Below the pieces are notes generated by a model. The model did no database searches. It was given only the letters and a program-made list of their open reading frames with translations, and had not been told where the DNA came from. This document shows, piece by piece, positions 11,386 to 21,461 of a stretch of DNA of 64,000 bases. The first letter of the stretch is position 1. Each line of letters begins with the position of its first letter. Origin of the DNA: an uncultured Pelagibacteraceae bacterium (GTDB lineage: Bacteria; Pseudomonadota; Alphaproteobacteria; Pelagibacterales; Pelagibacteraceae); contig CACNIF010000005.1 of NCBI GenBank assembly GCA_902620465.1, positions 30,656 to 94,655 of the forward strand. Direction: 5' to 3'. The position numbers and the translations under genes are program-made.

Positions 11386-13433
11386 GCAATATCATTTATT
11401 ATATCTGCTCGATCATATAATTTTATTAATGGTTTAAATTTCCCTATGTCTTCTTTTTCATTTTCTATTCTTTTAATTTCTTTTTCTGCTAAAATAAAAA
11501 GATTATGATTATGTATTGGATCTGCTAATTTAAAGTTTTTTATTCCACTTTGTTTAAAACCAAGAATATCTCCAAAACCTCTCAACTTCATATCCTCCTC
11601 AGATATTTCAAATCCGTCATTTGAGGTTTTTAGTATATTAATTCTTTTTTTTGCATTTTCGCTTAGATTTGACTTAAACATTAATATACATGAAGATTCC
11701 TTGTTGCCTCTTCCCACTCTTCCTCTAAGTTGATGCAATTGAGACAAACCAAATTTATTTGCATTTTCTATTATAATCACATTTGCATTAGGAAAATCTA
11801 TACCAACTTCAATGATTGTAGTTGAAACTAAAATCTTAAATTCATTTTTTAAAAATTTGTTTAGGATTTTTTCTTTTTCCTCAATCGTTGTTTTTCCATG
11901 GAGTAAATAAACCTCATTAGGAAATATTTTTCTTAAATATTCAGATTTTTTGACTGCAGAAGAATGATCAATTTTTTTAGACTCTTCTATAAGAGGGCAT
12001 ACCCAAAAAATTTGATTTCCAAGTCGTATTTCTTTCTTAATGAATTTAATAACATCCTCAATCTTACTCTCAATTTTACTATAAGTTTTAACAGGTTTTC
12101 GGCTATTTGGTTTTTCTCGTATAATTGAAAGATCCATATCTCCGTAGATAGTCATTGTTAAAGTACGTGGTATTGGTGTTGCTGTCATTAAAAGAACATC
12201 ACAATCTTTCCCAGCTTTATCAGATAGTTTTTTTCTTTGACTAACCCCAAATTTATGCTGTTCATCAATTATTATTAAACCTAGTTTTTTGAATTCTACT
12301 TTTTTTTGAAATAAGGCATGCGTTCCAAAAACAATATCAATCTCTTTTTTAATAAGTTTATCTAAAATTTTTTTTTTATCTTTGTATGATGATTTTCCAG
12401 AGAGTAACTCTATTTTAATAATTTTGGGAAATATTTTTTTTGCTAATAAAAAATGCTGTCTTGCTAATATTTCGGTAGGAGCCATTACTGCTACTTGAAA
12501 ATCAGAACTGATGGTATTGAATGCAGATAATAACGCTACTATTGTTTTGCCACTACCAACATCACCCTGAAGTAATCTAAACATTTTGTTATCTGAGCGC
12601 AAATCATCGTTAATCTCATTTAATGTTTTAGTTTGATCACTAGTTAAGGAAAAATCTAACTTGGATATTATTCCACTTTGTTTTTTAGTATCAAATTTTT
12701 TCTTTGTTTTTTTTATTTTTTTTATCTTTTTTCTAATTTCTGAATTTACCAAAAAAGTTGAAAAAATTTCATCAAAAGCAAGTCTTTGATAAAAGTTTTC
12801 TTTAAATTTACCAATATTTTCAGGTTCATGTAGCTTTTTGATTGAGTCATTCCATCCAATGTTGTCAAATTTCTTTAATATGTTTTTTGAGTGCCATTCA
12901 TCAATTTTAGGCAAATTTTTAATTATTTGTAACATTATTTTATTATAAACTTTTTCACTAATACCATCAGTCAATGAATAATTATTATGTTTTTGTTTTA
13001 TAATTGAGGAGTCCTCTGAAACATATTTTGGATTTGTTAATTGGTATTTGTTCCTAAAATATTTGATTTTCCCACTGATTGTTACTTCTTTTCCAATGGG
13101 TAATATCTTTTTTATATATCCCTCGTAGCTATTAAAAAAAACACAATCTATATTACCAGTTTCATCTTTACATAAAACTCGATTTGGTAAGTTTCTTACC
13201 CTAGGAAATAAATATTTTTGAGGGATTATCGTTATAGTTTGTAATTCATCTATTTTTAAATCTTTAATTTTCGAAGATAAACTTCGATCTGTATAGGATT
13301 TTGGTAATTTCCATAATAGATCGAAAATAGTATTAATTTTTTTCTTTTTTAATAAATTTGATGTTTTTACTCCTACACCTTTTAGAGAACTTATATCAGA
13401 CAATAAATATTCATAATTTCTTTTAATATCCAT
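11382..13433 (-). CDS. recG: ATP-dependent DNA helicase RecG
   Basis: At 683 aa this is the branch-migration helicase that remodels stalled forks and recombination intermediates. An N-terminal wedge/OB region is followed by helicase motifs in order: Walker A LLQGDVGSGKTIVAL, motif II IDEQHKFG (the DEQH form typical of RecG), MTATPIPRTL, and C-terminal STTIIEVGIDFPNA and HQLRGRVGRGNKES. The start is 22 bases from the divergent sdhE start, a pairing common in alphaproteobacteria. Confidence 0.97.
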   Translation of the reverse strand: MDIKRNYEYLLSDISSLKGVGVKTSNLLKKKKINTIFDLLWKLPKSYTDRSLSSKIKDLKIDELQTITIIPQKYLFPRVRNLPNRVLCKDETGNIDCVFFNSYEGYIKKILPIGKEVTISGKIKYFRNKYQLTNPKYVSEDSSIIKQKHNNYSLTDGISEKVYNKIMLQIIKNLPKIDEWHSKNILKKFDNIGWNDSIKKLHEPENIGKFKENFYQRLAFDEIFSTFLVNSEIRKKIKKIKKTKKKFDTKKQSGIISKLDFSLTSDQTKTLNEINDDLRSDNKMFRLLQGDVGSGKTIVALLSAFNTISSDFQVAVMAPTEILARQHFLLAKKIFPKIIKIELLSGKSSYKDKKKILDKLIKKEIDIVFGTHALFQKKVEFKKLGLIIIDEQHKFGVSQRKKLSDKAGKDCDVLLMTATPIPRTLTMTIYGDMDLSIIREKPNSRKPVKTYSKIESKIEDVIKFIKKEIRLGNQIFWVCPLIEESKKIDHSSAVKKSEYLRKIFPNEVYLLHGKTTIEEKEKILNKFLKNEFKILVSTTIIEVGIDFPNANVIIIENANKFGLSQLHQLRGRVGRGNKESSCILMFKSNLSENAKKRINILKTSNDGFEISEEDMKLRGFGDILGFKQSGIKNFKLADPIHNHNLFILAEKEIKRIENEKEDIGKFKPLIKLYDRADIINDIA

Positions 13434-13455
13434 AAACTAATATTATATTCTTATT

Positions 13456-13716
13456 ATGACCACTGATATAGAACAAATAAAAAAAAAAATAATTTACAGA
13501 TCAAATTATCGTGGCACTAAAGAAATGGATAAACTATTAGGAGCTTTCACCAATAAATACTTAAATGAATTAGATTTTAATGACTTAAATGAATTATTAA
13601 AGCTCTTGGAAGTAGATGATAACAATCTTTATAATTTTTATAATGGTTTAAAAACTGATTTAGAATTTGAAAACAATAAAATTAACAACTTATTTAAAAA
13701 TTTTAAATATTTATAA
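13456..13716 (+). CDS. sdhE: FAD assembly factor SdhE
   Basis: An 86-aa protein with the SdhE/DUF339 signature RGTKEMD at residues 19-25. SdhE promotes covalent attachment of FAD to the succinate dehydrogenase flavoprotein. The length and acidic helical character match the family. It is divergent from recG and followed 6 bases later by the 3' end of the minus-strand tRNA-Ser. Confidence 0.9.
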   Translation: MTTDIEQIKKKIIYRSNYRGTKEMDKLLGAFTNKYLNELDFNDLNELLKLLEVDDNNLYNFYNGLKTDLEFENNKINNLFKNFKYL

Positions 13717-13722
13717 TTATGA

Positions 13723-13812
13723 TGGCGGAGAGACTGGGATTCGAACCCAGGAAAGAGTTGCCCCTTTGCCGGTTTTCAAGACCGGTGCTTTCAACCGCTC
13801 AGCCATCTCTCC
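13723..13812 (-). tRNA. tRNA-Ser (anticodon TGA)
   Basis: A 90-nt class II tRNA on the minus strand: acceptor GGAGAGA pairs with TCTCTCC, anticodon stem CCGGT/ACCGG closes loop CTTGAAA with anticodon TGA, a long variable arm follows, the T arm CTGGG-TTCGAAT-CCCAG is intact, and CCA is encoded. Confidence 0.98.
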
Positions 13813-13896
13813 ATGTAGAAGCTTTTATAATTAAAAATATTTAATTCAACAATAAAATAGTCTAATTAGTCTTGATATTTTGTTCATTTAATTAAT

Positions 13897-14775
13897 ATGA
13901 AAAATAATTTTAATAAAGGTTTGATTTTAACTTCACTGGGTTCATTTTGGTGGGGATTTATTGGGGTTATATATTTTGAGTCCGTATCTTTTATCGGTCA
14001 TACTGAATTAGTCGTGCATAGATGTTTATGGACTGCAATCATGTTAGTTTTTACCACTACTTTTTTGTCTAAATGGCAAATGTTCCTAAAAGAAATAAAA
14101 GATAGAAAAAAATTAATCGCATTATTTGTATCTGGTTTTTTGATTTTTATTAATTGGTCTATATGGATTTATGCTGTAGCTTCTGAAAGAATTATAGATG
14201 CTAGTTTTGGATATTTTATTATGCCAATTATTAGTGTGCTTTTAGGATATATTTTTTTTAGAGAAAAACTTAATAAAAAAAGAATTTTTTCAATCCTTTT
14301 AGTTTTAATATCAATTATAATATTAATTTTATTTAATCTTAAATCCTTACCTTGGGTTGGTCTTGTCGTAGCTTTTAGTTGGGCATTTTACAACTTAGTA
14401 AGAAAAAAAATTAAAATAGATACCGACATTGGATTATTAATTGAAAGCTTGTATATTTTTCCGTTTGCTCTTGTTGCATTTTATATTATTGCAGATAACA
14501 ACTTTAATGATTTTAGTTTGAATAACCCAGAACTAAGTCTCTATTTGCTTTTAGCCGGTCCAATGACAGTGATTCCTTTGTTCCTTTATGTAAGAGGAGT
14601 TGAGTTAATTGGTTTAGGTCCGACTGGAATGATATTTTACATTACGCCAACTTTACAGTTCATTTTAGGTTATTTTTATTATGGAGAGGATTTTTCATTA
14701 GTGAAATTTCTAAGTTTTATTATCATTTGGATTGCTGTAATTATATATTTAAACGATTTATATGAACAAAATTAA
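13897..14775 (+). CDS. rarD: RarD-like EamA/DMT permease
   Basis: A 292-aa inner-membrane protein with about ten hydrophobic segments forming two EamA halves. The stretch FWWGFIGVIYFESVSFIGHTELVVHR with the later NWSIWIYAVASERIIDASFGYFIMP block matches the RarD subgroup of the drug/metabolite transporter superfamily. The substrate is not known. Its end overlaps mltB by 14 bases, so it probably leads the following operon. Confidence 0.88.
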   Translation: MKNNFNKGLILTSLGSFWWGFIGVIYFESVSFIGHTELVVHRCLWTAIMLVFTTTFLSKWQMFLKEIKDRKKLIALFVSGFLIFINWSIWIYAVASERIIDASFGYFIMPIISVLLGYIFFREKLNKKRIFSILLVLISIIILILFNLKSLPWVGLVVAFSWAFYNLVRKKIKIDTDIGLLIESLYIFPFALVAFYIIADNNFNDFSLNNPELSLYLLLAGPMTVIPLFLYVRGVELIGLGPTGMIFYITPTLQFILGYFYYGEDFSLVKFLSFIIIWIAVIIYLNDLYEQN

Positions 14776-15763
14776 GATTTTTTTTTTAATTGTATTTTTT
14801 TTCCAGTCTAATTCCTTTGCTAATGAAATTAAAAGCTTTGAAAATTGGAAAAAAAATTTTAAACAAAGAGCTTTAGCCAATAATATTTCTGAGCAAACTT
14901 TTGATCTTGTGATGACTGATGCTAAGTTTCTATCCAATGTAATAAAATATGATAGATATCAGCCTGAGTTTTATGAAGATACTAAGACTTATATCTCAAA
15001 AAGATCCTCTTCTAAAAAATTGAGTAAAGGTGTTGACTTTTATTCAAATAATAAAGAGTTGATAAATATTGTTGAAAATAAGTTTGAGGTTGAAAAAGAA
15101 CTTTTACTATCACTAATGGGAATAGAAACAAACTATGGAACTTATGTTGGTAAAATGGACATCATTTCTTCACTAGCAACATTAAGTTACGATAAAAGAA
15201 GATCTGAATTTTTTACTAAAGAACTTCTAATTTTACTGAAATTAATAGATGAAAATCAAATAGATTATAAATCTTTATATGGTTCATGGGCAGGAGCATT
15301 TGGTTTTTTTCAGTTTATGCCTTCAACTATAAAAAACCATGCTATTGATTTTAATACTGATAATCACATAAATTTAAAAAATTCTCATGATGCTTACGCG
15401 TCTGCAGCAAACTATCTAAAAAAGATCGGTTGGAAAAAAAATTCTCCTTGCTTTTACCGAATAGATCTTAAAGAAAACACGCCAAAAAAATATTTAAATG
15501 TTTCTGCTAAAAAACTTCATAATAAAAAAAGATTAAGTTTTTTTAAAAAATATATAGAGAATTATGATGAATTAAGTTTTTTAAAATCTAACTATAATGT
15601 TGCAATAATTACTCCTGATAAAGATATTATCCCAGGGGCAGATACTTTAAACCCTGCTTATATTGTGTTTGATAATTATGAAATAATTCTTCAATGGAAT
15701 AGATCTTTGAGATTTGCTTTAGCTGTTTGTACCTTAAAGGATAAATTTAAAAATGAACTATAA
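14762..15763 (+). CDS. mltB: Lytic murein transglycosylase B-like protein
   Basis: A 333-aa exported protein with signal peptide over about residues 1-20. The SLT_2/GH103 domain shows the catalytic region LSLMGIETNYGTYVG (Glu) and the GSWAGAFGFFQFMPST block. It cleaves peptidoglycan glycan strands to 1,6-anhydro products in the periplasm. There is no obvious lipobox. It is embedded between rarD and an RlpA-like lipoprotein, with overlaps on both sides. Confidence 0.93.
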   Translation: MNKIKIFFLIVFFFQSNSFANEIKSFENWKKNFKQRALANNISEQTFDLVMTDAKFLSNVIKYDRYQPEFYEDTKTYISKRSSSKKLSKGVDFYSNNKELINIVENKFEVEKELLLSLMGIETNYGTYVGKMDIISSLATLSYDKRRSEFFTKELLILLKLIDENQIDYKSLYGSWAGAFGFFQFMPSTIKNHAIDFNTDNHINLKNSHDAYASAANYLKKIGWKKNSPCFYRIDLKENTPKKYLNVSAKKLHNKKRLSFFKKYIENYDELSFLKSNYNVAIITPDKDIIPGADTLNPAYIVFDNYEIILQWNRSLRFALAVCTLKDKFKNEL

Positions 15764-16499
15764 AATTTTACTTATATTGCTCTCCTTTTTTCTGATAGGT
15801 TGTGTCGAAGTCCCCAAACAATTAGATAAGACCGAAATAAAATTAGAAAAAAAATATGCTAATAGTGGATTTGCTTTAATTTTTGACGAAAGTTTAAATA
15901 AAATAAAGAAATTAGATGATAGATCATTAATGATTTATCACAAATCTTTAAAAAGAAAATCAACTGTCAAGATTACAAATCCAAAAAATGGTAAGTCTTT
16001 GATTGCAGAAGTGAAATCTAATAATCAAAAATTTTCAGATTTTTATAATTCTGTTATATCTAAAAGAATAGCTGAAGATTTGGATCTTGATTTTAGTGAA
16101 CCACTGCTCGAGATAAAATTAGTCTCAAGAAACTCCGCTTTTATTGCAAAAAAAAGTAAGACATTCGAAGAAGAAAAAAAAGTTGCTGAAAAAGCTCCTG
16201 TTGATGGTATTCAAATAAAAGATCTTAATTCAAAACCTAAAAAGAAAAAGAAAAATACAAACCCTAAATTTTCCTATTCAATAAAATTAGCTGATTTTTA
16301 TTATAAAAGTTCAGCAAAGTTGATGATTTCACGTATTAAAAACGAAACAAATATAAAAAATTCTAAAATACAACAACTCTCAAAAACAAAATTTAGAGTA
16401 CTAATAGGCCCCTTTAATGATATAAAAAGTCTAAAAGAGTCCTATGAAAAACTCGGACCAATGAATTTTGAAAATTTAGAAATACTAAACAATGTTTAA
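15753..16499 (+). CDS. rlpA: RlpA-like lipoprotein with SPOR domain
   Basis: A 248-aa lipoprotein: hydrophobic leader ending in lipobox LIGC (Cys17). The middle (about 60-130) is a divergent RlpA double-psi-barrel region, recognisable by VKITNPKNGKSLIAEV and SKRIAEDLDL. A Lys-rich linker leads to a C-terminal SPOR-type domain (about 175-245) that binds denuded glycans at division sites. The catalytic RlpA residues are not clearly preserved. The position between mltB and dacA is the classic rlpA place. It may be a septal peptidoglycan-binding protein with weak or no lytic activity. Confidence 0.8.
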   Translation: MNYKILLILLSFFLIGCVEVPKQLDKTEIKLEKKYANSGFALIFDESLNKIKKLDDRSLMIYHKSLKRKSTVKITNPKNGKSLIAEVKSNNQKFSDFYNSVISKRIAEDLDLDFSEPLLEIKLVSRNSAFIAKKSKTFEEEKKVAEKAPVDGIQIKDLNSKPKKKKKNTNPKFSYSIKLADFYYKSSAKLMISRIKNETNIKNSKIQQLSKTKFRVLIGPFNDIKSLKESYEKLGPMNFENLEILNNV

Positions 16500-17643
16500 A
16501 AAGATTTTTATAATAAATTTAACAATATTATTTCTGTCAAGTTACTTAAGTGCGAATATACAAATAAAGGCTAGAACTGCAATTTTGCAAGATTTTTTGT
16601 CTGGTGAGATTCTTTATGAAAAAGATCCCGATAGATCAATTTATCCAGCTTCAATGACTAAGATTATGACATCTATAATTGCATTTGATCTAATTAAGTC
16701 TGGTGATTTAAGTTTAGAGGATAAATTTATAATATCAGAAAAAGCATGGAGATTATCTACTGCTGGATACTCATCAATGTTTATAATGGTTGGTGATGAA
16801 GTTACTGTAGAAAATTTACTTAGAGGGATTATTGTTGCTTCTGGAAACGATGCATGCATTGCTTTAGCAGAAGGTATTGCTGGGACTGAAGAAGAATTTT
16901 CAATTCTAATGACAATGAAGGCCAAAGAATTAGGTATGGAAAATACAAATTTTACCAATTCTTCTGGAATTAATGATCCAGACAATTACTCGACTGTTAG
17001 GGATATTCTTATAATGTCTAATTACCTTATTAAAGAACACCCTGAATATTATAAACTTTTTAGTGAGACAGAGTTTACGTGGGAAAGGACAGGTGGTGAC
17101 CCCATAACTCAGGGAAACCGTAATCCACTTCTTTATAAAAACCTTGGAGCGGATGGAATCAAAACTGGGTATTTAGCTGTTGAAAAATATTCTCTAGCCT
17201 CATCATTAGAAAAAAATGGACGAAGATTAATAGCCGTTGGGAGTGGATTTGAAACAAAAAATAGTAGATCTAGAGAGAGCACTAAGTTGTTAACTTATGG
17301 TATCACAAATTTTGATCTCATCGAAATAGCTAAAGCAAACAAATCTTTGGATAAAGTTGATGTATGGCTGGGAAAAGAAAAACAAGTGAATGTATATGTG
17401 AATGAGGACATATATAAAACTATAAAAAAAGCACAAAAAAGATTATTAAAAGTGTCAATTAACTATATTGGACCGGTTGAAGCACCAATTAAAAAAGATC
17501 AAATAATTGGAAAATTAAATATTTCTTATAATGACAATATGATTGGAGAATATGATTTGTTAGCTGCCAATGAAGTTAAAAAAGTTAATATGTTCTCAAG
17601 GCTGATGAAGTCTATTAATTATTTGATTTGGGGTGATGTCTAA
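16492..17643 (+). CDS. dacA: D-alanyl-D-alanine carboxypeptidase (PBP5/6 type)
   Basis: A 383-aa exported penicillin-binding protein with all three active-site motifs: SMTK at residues 54-57 (nucleophile Ser54), SGN at 117-119 and KTG at 224-226. It trims the terminal D-Ala from peptidoglycan stem peptides. The C-terminal region after about residue 275 fits the PBP5_C beta domain, with a final hydrophobic stretch likely to anchor it to the membrane. It overlaps rlpA and tmk. Confidence 0.95.
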   Translation: MFKKIFIINLTILFLSSYLSANIQIKARTAILQDFLSGEILYEKDPDRSIYPASMTKIMTSIIAFDLIKSGDLSLEDKFIISEKAWRLSTAGYSSMFIMVGDEVTVENLLRGIIVASGNDACIALAEGIAGTEEEFSILMTMKAKELGMENTNFTNSSGINDPDNYSTVRDILIMSNYLIKEHPEYYKLFSETEFTWERTGGDPITQGNRNPLLYKNLGADGIKTGYLAVEKYSLASSLEKNGRRLIAVGSGFETKNSRSRESTKLLTYGITNFDLIEIAKANKSLDKVDVWLGKEKQVNVYVNEDIYKTIKKAQKRLLKVSINYIGPVEAPIKKDQIIGKLNISYNDNMIGEYDLLAANEVKKVNMFSRLMKSINYLIWGDV

Positions 17644-18250
17644 TAAGCCTGTTATTGTTTTTGAAGGTATTGAATGTAGTGGAAAATCTCTTCATATTAA
17701 GAATGTATGTAAATTTTTAAAAAAAAAAAAGATTCCATATATATATTTAAGAGAACCTGGTGGAAGTAAAAATTCAGAAATTATTAGAAGATTAATTCTT
17801 AATAAAAAATCAAATTTTAATCGAAACACTGATCTATTTTTATATTCAGCCTCAAGGAGCGAAAATATACAAAAATTAAAAAGATTTCATAAAAAAAAGA
17901 TTATACTTATTGATAGATTTATAGACTCCACTATAGCTTATCAACATTTTGGATTAGGTGTTGACTTAAATCTAATTAAAAAAATTCACAGTGTGATTCT
18001 AAATGGTTTTAAAATTGATTTTACCTTTTTAAACATTGTAAATAATAAAAATATGTTATCAAGATTAAGAAAAAGAAATAAACTGAATCGATATGATAAA
18101 TTTAGCAGTAAATTTTATGAAAAGGTACAAAAAGGCTTTCTAAAAATCGTTAGAAATAAAAAGAATAAACACTTAATAATTAACTCAAATCTAGAATTAA
18201 AAAAAAATAAAGAAATTATAATTAGAAAGATTAATGATCTTATCAAATGA
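17636..18250 (+). CDS. tmk: Thymidylate kinase
   Basis: dTMP kinase of about 204 aa, making dTDP. P-loop FEGIECSGKSLH is a variant of the usual GxDGxGKST; the DR motif LIDRFIDSTIAYQ and LREPGGS are present. The ORF track starts at a GTG (17633), but the next codon is ATG at 17636 and is preferred. The start overlaps the dacA end by 8 bases and the stop overlaps holB by 4 bases. Confidence 0.94.
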   Translation: MSNKPVIVFEGIECSGKSLHIKNVCKFLKKKKIPYIYLREPGGSKNSEIIRRLILNKKSNFNRNTDLFLYSASRSENIQKLKRFHKKKIILIDRFIDSTIAYQHFGLGVDLNLIKKIHSVILNGFKIDFTFLNIVNNKNMLSRLRKRNKLNRYDKFSSKFYEKVQKGFLKIVRNKKNKHLIINSNLELKKNKEIIIRKINDLIK

Positions 18251-19167
18251 AATTGAATCCTTCAAATCAACTAGAATTACTTATTCATGGAAATATATTA
18301 AAAAAACTTATTGTTTTGTATCAAGAAGACAAACTTCCAAATAAAATTTTGTTAAAAGGACAGAAGGGGATCGGTAAGTCTACATTGGCTTACCATTTAA
18401 TAAATTTTGTTCTCTCAATAAATGAGGATTTTCCATATGATATTGATCATTTTAAAATTGATGAAAAGAATAGATCATTTAAATTAATTAACAATGGATC
18501 AAGTCCAAATTTTTTTTTAATAGATATACAGGCAGATAAAAAGAATATCAATATTGATCAGATCAGAAATATAATACAAGATTTGAATAAATCATCACTT
18601 AACAATAAACCTAAATTTGTTTTAATAGACAATAGCGAGTACCTTAATAAAAATAGTATAAACGTTTTATTAAAAGAGATTGAAGAACCGAATGACAATG
18701 TCTATTTTTTACTTATTCAAAATCAAAAAACCTTATTATCTACATTAACTTCTAGATTTATAAAATTTAACATTAATTTAACTAATAAAGAATCTATTTT
18801 TGTAATTAATAAATTAATTAATGAAGACATTCATCATTCAGTCAATAGTGATTTTATCAATTATTATTTTTCTCCAGGTAATATTTATAGAATGATACAG
18901 TTTTGCGGTGAAAATAATATAGATTTAAAAAATATTGAATTGAAAGATTTCATTGATATCTTAATTCAAAATAATCATATCAAAAAACATAAAGACCTAA
19001 GATATATCTTCTATGAAGTAATCGAGTATTTGTTAAAAAAAAAATCAATATTATTTAACATGGACTACTATAATTATTTTGTTAAAAAAATAGAAAAAAT
19101 TAATAGATTTAACCTTGATGAGGAGTCTTTTTTTATAGAATTAAATGATAAAATCTTGAATGGCTAA
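18247..19167 (+). CDS. holB: DNA polymerase III delta' subunit
   Basis: A 306-aa clamp-loader subunit of the AAA+ family with P-loop GQKGIGKSTLA around residue 40 and the segment KPKFVLIDNSEYLNKNSINVLLKEIEEPNDN, which corresponds to the Walker B/sensor part of HolB. The zinc-binding cysteines of the E. coli protein are absent, as in many alphaproteobacteria. The tmk-holB-metG-tatD order supports the assignment. Confidence 0.92.
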   Translation: MKLNPSNQLELLIHGNILKKLIVLYQEDKLPNKILLKGQKGIGKSTLAYHLINFVLSINEDFPYDIDHFKIDEKNRSFKLINNGSSPNFFLIDIQADKKNINIDQIRNIIQDLNKSSLNNKPKFVLIDNSEYLNKNSINVLLKEIEEPNDNVYFLLIQNQKTLLSTLTSRFIKFNINLTNKESIFVINKLINEDIHHSVNSDFINYYFSPGNIYRMIQFCGENNIDLKNIELKDFIDILIQNNHIKKHKDLRYIFYEVIEYLLKKKSILFNMDYYNYFVKKIEKINRFNLDEESFFIELNDKILNG

Positions 19168-20701
19168 AAATTTTTATATTACCACCCCAATTTATTATCC
19201 GTCTGCAAAACCACATATGGGTCATGCTTATTCAAGTATAATAGCAGATTTTTTTGCTAGATTTAAAAGGATGGACGGCTTTAATGTTCATTTTCTTACA
19301 GGTACTGATGAACACGGATTAAAAATACAAAGAGCAGCTGAAAAAAAAGGAGTTAAAACCTTAGAATTTTGTGATGAATTAAGCAAAACATTCAAAGATT
19401 TATCAAAAACTTTAAATTTAACAAATAACGATTTTATAAGAACAACAGAAGATCGTCATAAAAAATCAGTTCAATTTTTATGGAATGAATTAAAAAAAAA
19501 CGGAGAAATATATTTATCAAAATATTCGGGTTGGTATTCAGTTTCTGATGAAGCTTTTTATAATGATGATGAAATTGAAGATTTAGATAATAAAAAAGTA
19601 GCGATTTCATCCAAATCTTTAGTAGAGTGGGTTGATGAAGAATCTTATTTTTTTAAACTTTCAAAATGGGAAAAACCATTACTAAAATTCTACAAAGATA
19701 ATCCAGATTTTATATCCCCTAAATCTCGTAAAAATGAAGTAATCAGTTTTGTTAAAAGTGGTTTGAAAGATTTATCTGTAAGTAGAAAAAGTTTTTCTTG
19801 GGGTATAAAAGTACCTCATGATGATAATCATGTGATTTATGTATGGTTAGATGCTCTCACAAATTATATGAGTGCATTAAATTATCCTCGAGTAGACGAT
19901 GAATTATTTAAAAAATTTTGGCCAGCAAGTGTACATTTAATTGGTAAAGATATATTAAGATTTCATGCAATTTATTGGCCAGCTTTTTTACTTGCAGCCA
20001 AAATAACTCCACCAAAAAAAGTATTTGGTCATGGATGGATACTTTCTAACGAAGAAAAAATGTCAAAATCAAAAGGAAATATTTTAGATCCAATTGAAAT
20101 TATAGATCAATATGGTCTAGATCCATTAAGATACTATCTTATAAAAGAAGTTTCTTTTGGAAACGATGGCAATATATCGCAAGATAAATTAGAGGATTGT
20201 ATAAATAGTGATTTGGCTAATAATTTTGGTAATTTATGTCAACGTGTTATTTCTTTCACAATTAAAAATTGTTCAGGTAAAATTCCAGAAAAAATTAATT
20301 TTGAAAAAGAAGATTTAGATATTTTAAATAAATATAAAGAAAATCTAAGTAAAATTAGACTTGAAATTGATAATCAAAATATCAATTTTTATATTGACTA
20401 CATAATTAATTCTTTATTTGAAGCAAATAAATATTTTAATGACCAAGAGCCTTGGAAAAAAAAAGATAACCCTTTAAGACTGAATACAATTGTATACTCG
20501 ACACTTGAAATCGTAAGAAAGGTAAGTTTCTTGCTTTATCCGATTATACCTCAATCATCTTTAAAAGCTTTAAAGATTTTCAACTTAAATGAAAAAGATA
20601 TTGATTTTGCATCAATAGGAGATAATACTTTTTTAAAACAAGGAAATTCAATTAATAAGATAAACATTCTTTTTAATAAAATAGAAAAAAAAAATGATTG
20701 A
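19160..20701 (+). CDS. metG: Methionyl-tRNA synthetase
   Basis: A 513-aa class I synthetase: HIGH-type motif HMGH at residues 19-22, the WLDALTNYMSALN block and KMSKS near residue 300. The zinc knuckle cysteines of the MetG1 type are not seen between the CP1 strands (GWYSVSDEAFYNDDEIED), placing it in the zinc-less group, and there is no C-terminal tRNA-binding domain. It charges initiator and elongator tRNA-Met. It overlaps holB and tatD by 8 bases each. Confidence 0.97.
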   Translation: MAKNFYITTPIYYPSAKPHMGHAYSSIIADFFARFKRMDGFNVHFLTGTDEHGLKIQRAAEKKGVKTLEFCDELSKTFKDLSKTLNLTNNDFIRTTEDRHKKSVQFLWNELKKNGEIYLSKYSGWYSVSDEAFYNDDEIEDLDNKKVAISSKSLVEWVDEESYFFKLSKWEKPLLKFYKDNPDFISPKSRKNEVISFVKSGLKDLSVSRKSFSWGIKVPHDDNHVIYVWLDALTNYMSALNYPRVDDELFKKFWPASVHLIGKDILRFHAIYWPAFLLAAKITPPKKVFGHGWILSNEEKMSKSKGNILDPIEIIDQYGLDPLRYYLIKEVSFGNDGNISQDKLEDCINSDLANNFGNLCQRVISFTIKNCSGKIPEKINFEKEDLDILNKYKENLSKIRLEIDNQNINFYIDYIINSLFEANKYFNDQEPWKKKDNPLRLNTIVYSTLEIVRKVSFLLYPIIPQSSLKALKIFNLNEKDIDFASIGDNTFLKQGNSINKINILFNKIEKKND

Positions 20702-21455
20702 TTCACACTGCCATTTAGACCATGAGCCTTTATTAAGTAACTTGGATGGTATTATTCAAAGATCAAAAGATGCTGGCATTGAAAAGATACTAACAATATC
20801 AACATCTATAGAGAGTTTTTCAAGAGTTAAAGAAATAGTAAAAAAAGACGATATAATTTATGGTTCTATTGGAATTCATCCTCACGAAGCAGATAAAAAT
20901 TTTGTCGACTCAGGATTTTTTAACAAAAATTTAAGGGAAAATAAGAAAATTATTGGTATAGGTGAAACAGGTCTTGATTATTATTACGATAATTCTGACA
21001 GAAAAAAACAAATTGAAAGTTTTAAGATTCATATAAACGCTGCTATAGAAAATAATCTTCCGTTGATTGTTCATTCTAGAAATGCAGAGGAAAATACATT
21101 CAATATTTTAAATGAATACAAAGATACAGAACTTAAAATTTTAATGCACTGTTTCACTGGTTCACAAAAATTTGCAGAAGATCTACTTAATCTAAATACG
21201 TATTTTTCAGCAAGCGGCATTATAACATTTAAAAATTCTATAGAATTACAAAAAACATTTAAATTTTTACCTTTAGATAGAATTTTAATTGAAACAGATA
21301 GTCCCTTTTTAGCTCCAGTTCCTTATCGTGGAAAAAAAAATGAACCTTCTTTTATTGATTTTACCTCTAAAAAACTTGCAGAAATTAAAGATATTGAAAA
21401 ATCAAAACTTGATAAAATAACTACTAAAAATTTTGATAATCTTTTTTTTAAATAG
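20694..21455 (+). CDS. tatD: TatD family metal-dependent hydrolase
   Basis: A 253-aa TIM-barrel nuclease-like hydrolase with metal ligands in order: DSHCHLD at the N-terminus, GIHPHEAD, GETGLDYYY, HSRNAEE, MHCFTG and ETDSPFLAP. TatD proteins act as 3'-5' DNases in vitro. It sits in the conserved metG-tatD-MBL order of alphaproteobacteria. Confidence 0.95.
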   Translation: MIDSHCHLDHEPLLSNLDGIIQRSKDAGIEKILTISTSIESFSRVKEIVKKDDIIYGSIGIHPHEADKNFVDSGFFNKNLRENKKIIGIGETGLDYYYDNSDRKKQIESFKIHINAAIENNLPLIVHSRNAEENTFNILNEYKDTELKILMHCFTGSQKFAEDLLNLNTYFSASGIITFKNSIELQKTFKFLPLDRILIETDSPFLAPVPYRGKKNEPSFIDFTSKKLAEIKDIEKSKLDKITTKNFDNLFFK

Positions 21456-21461
21456 TTTAAC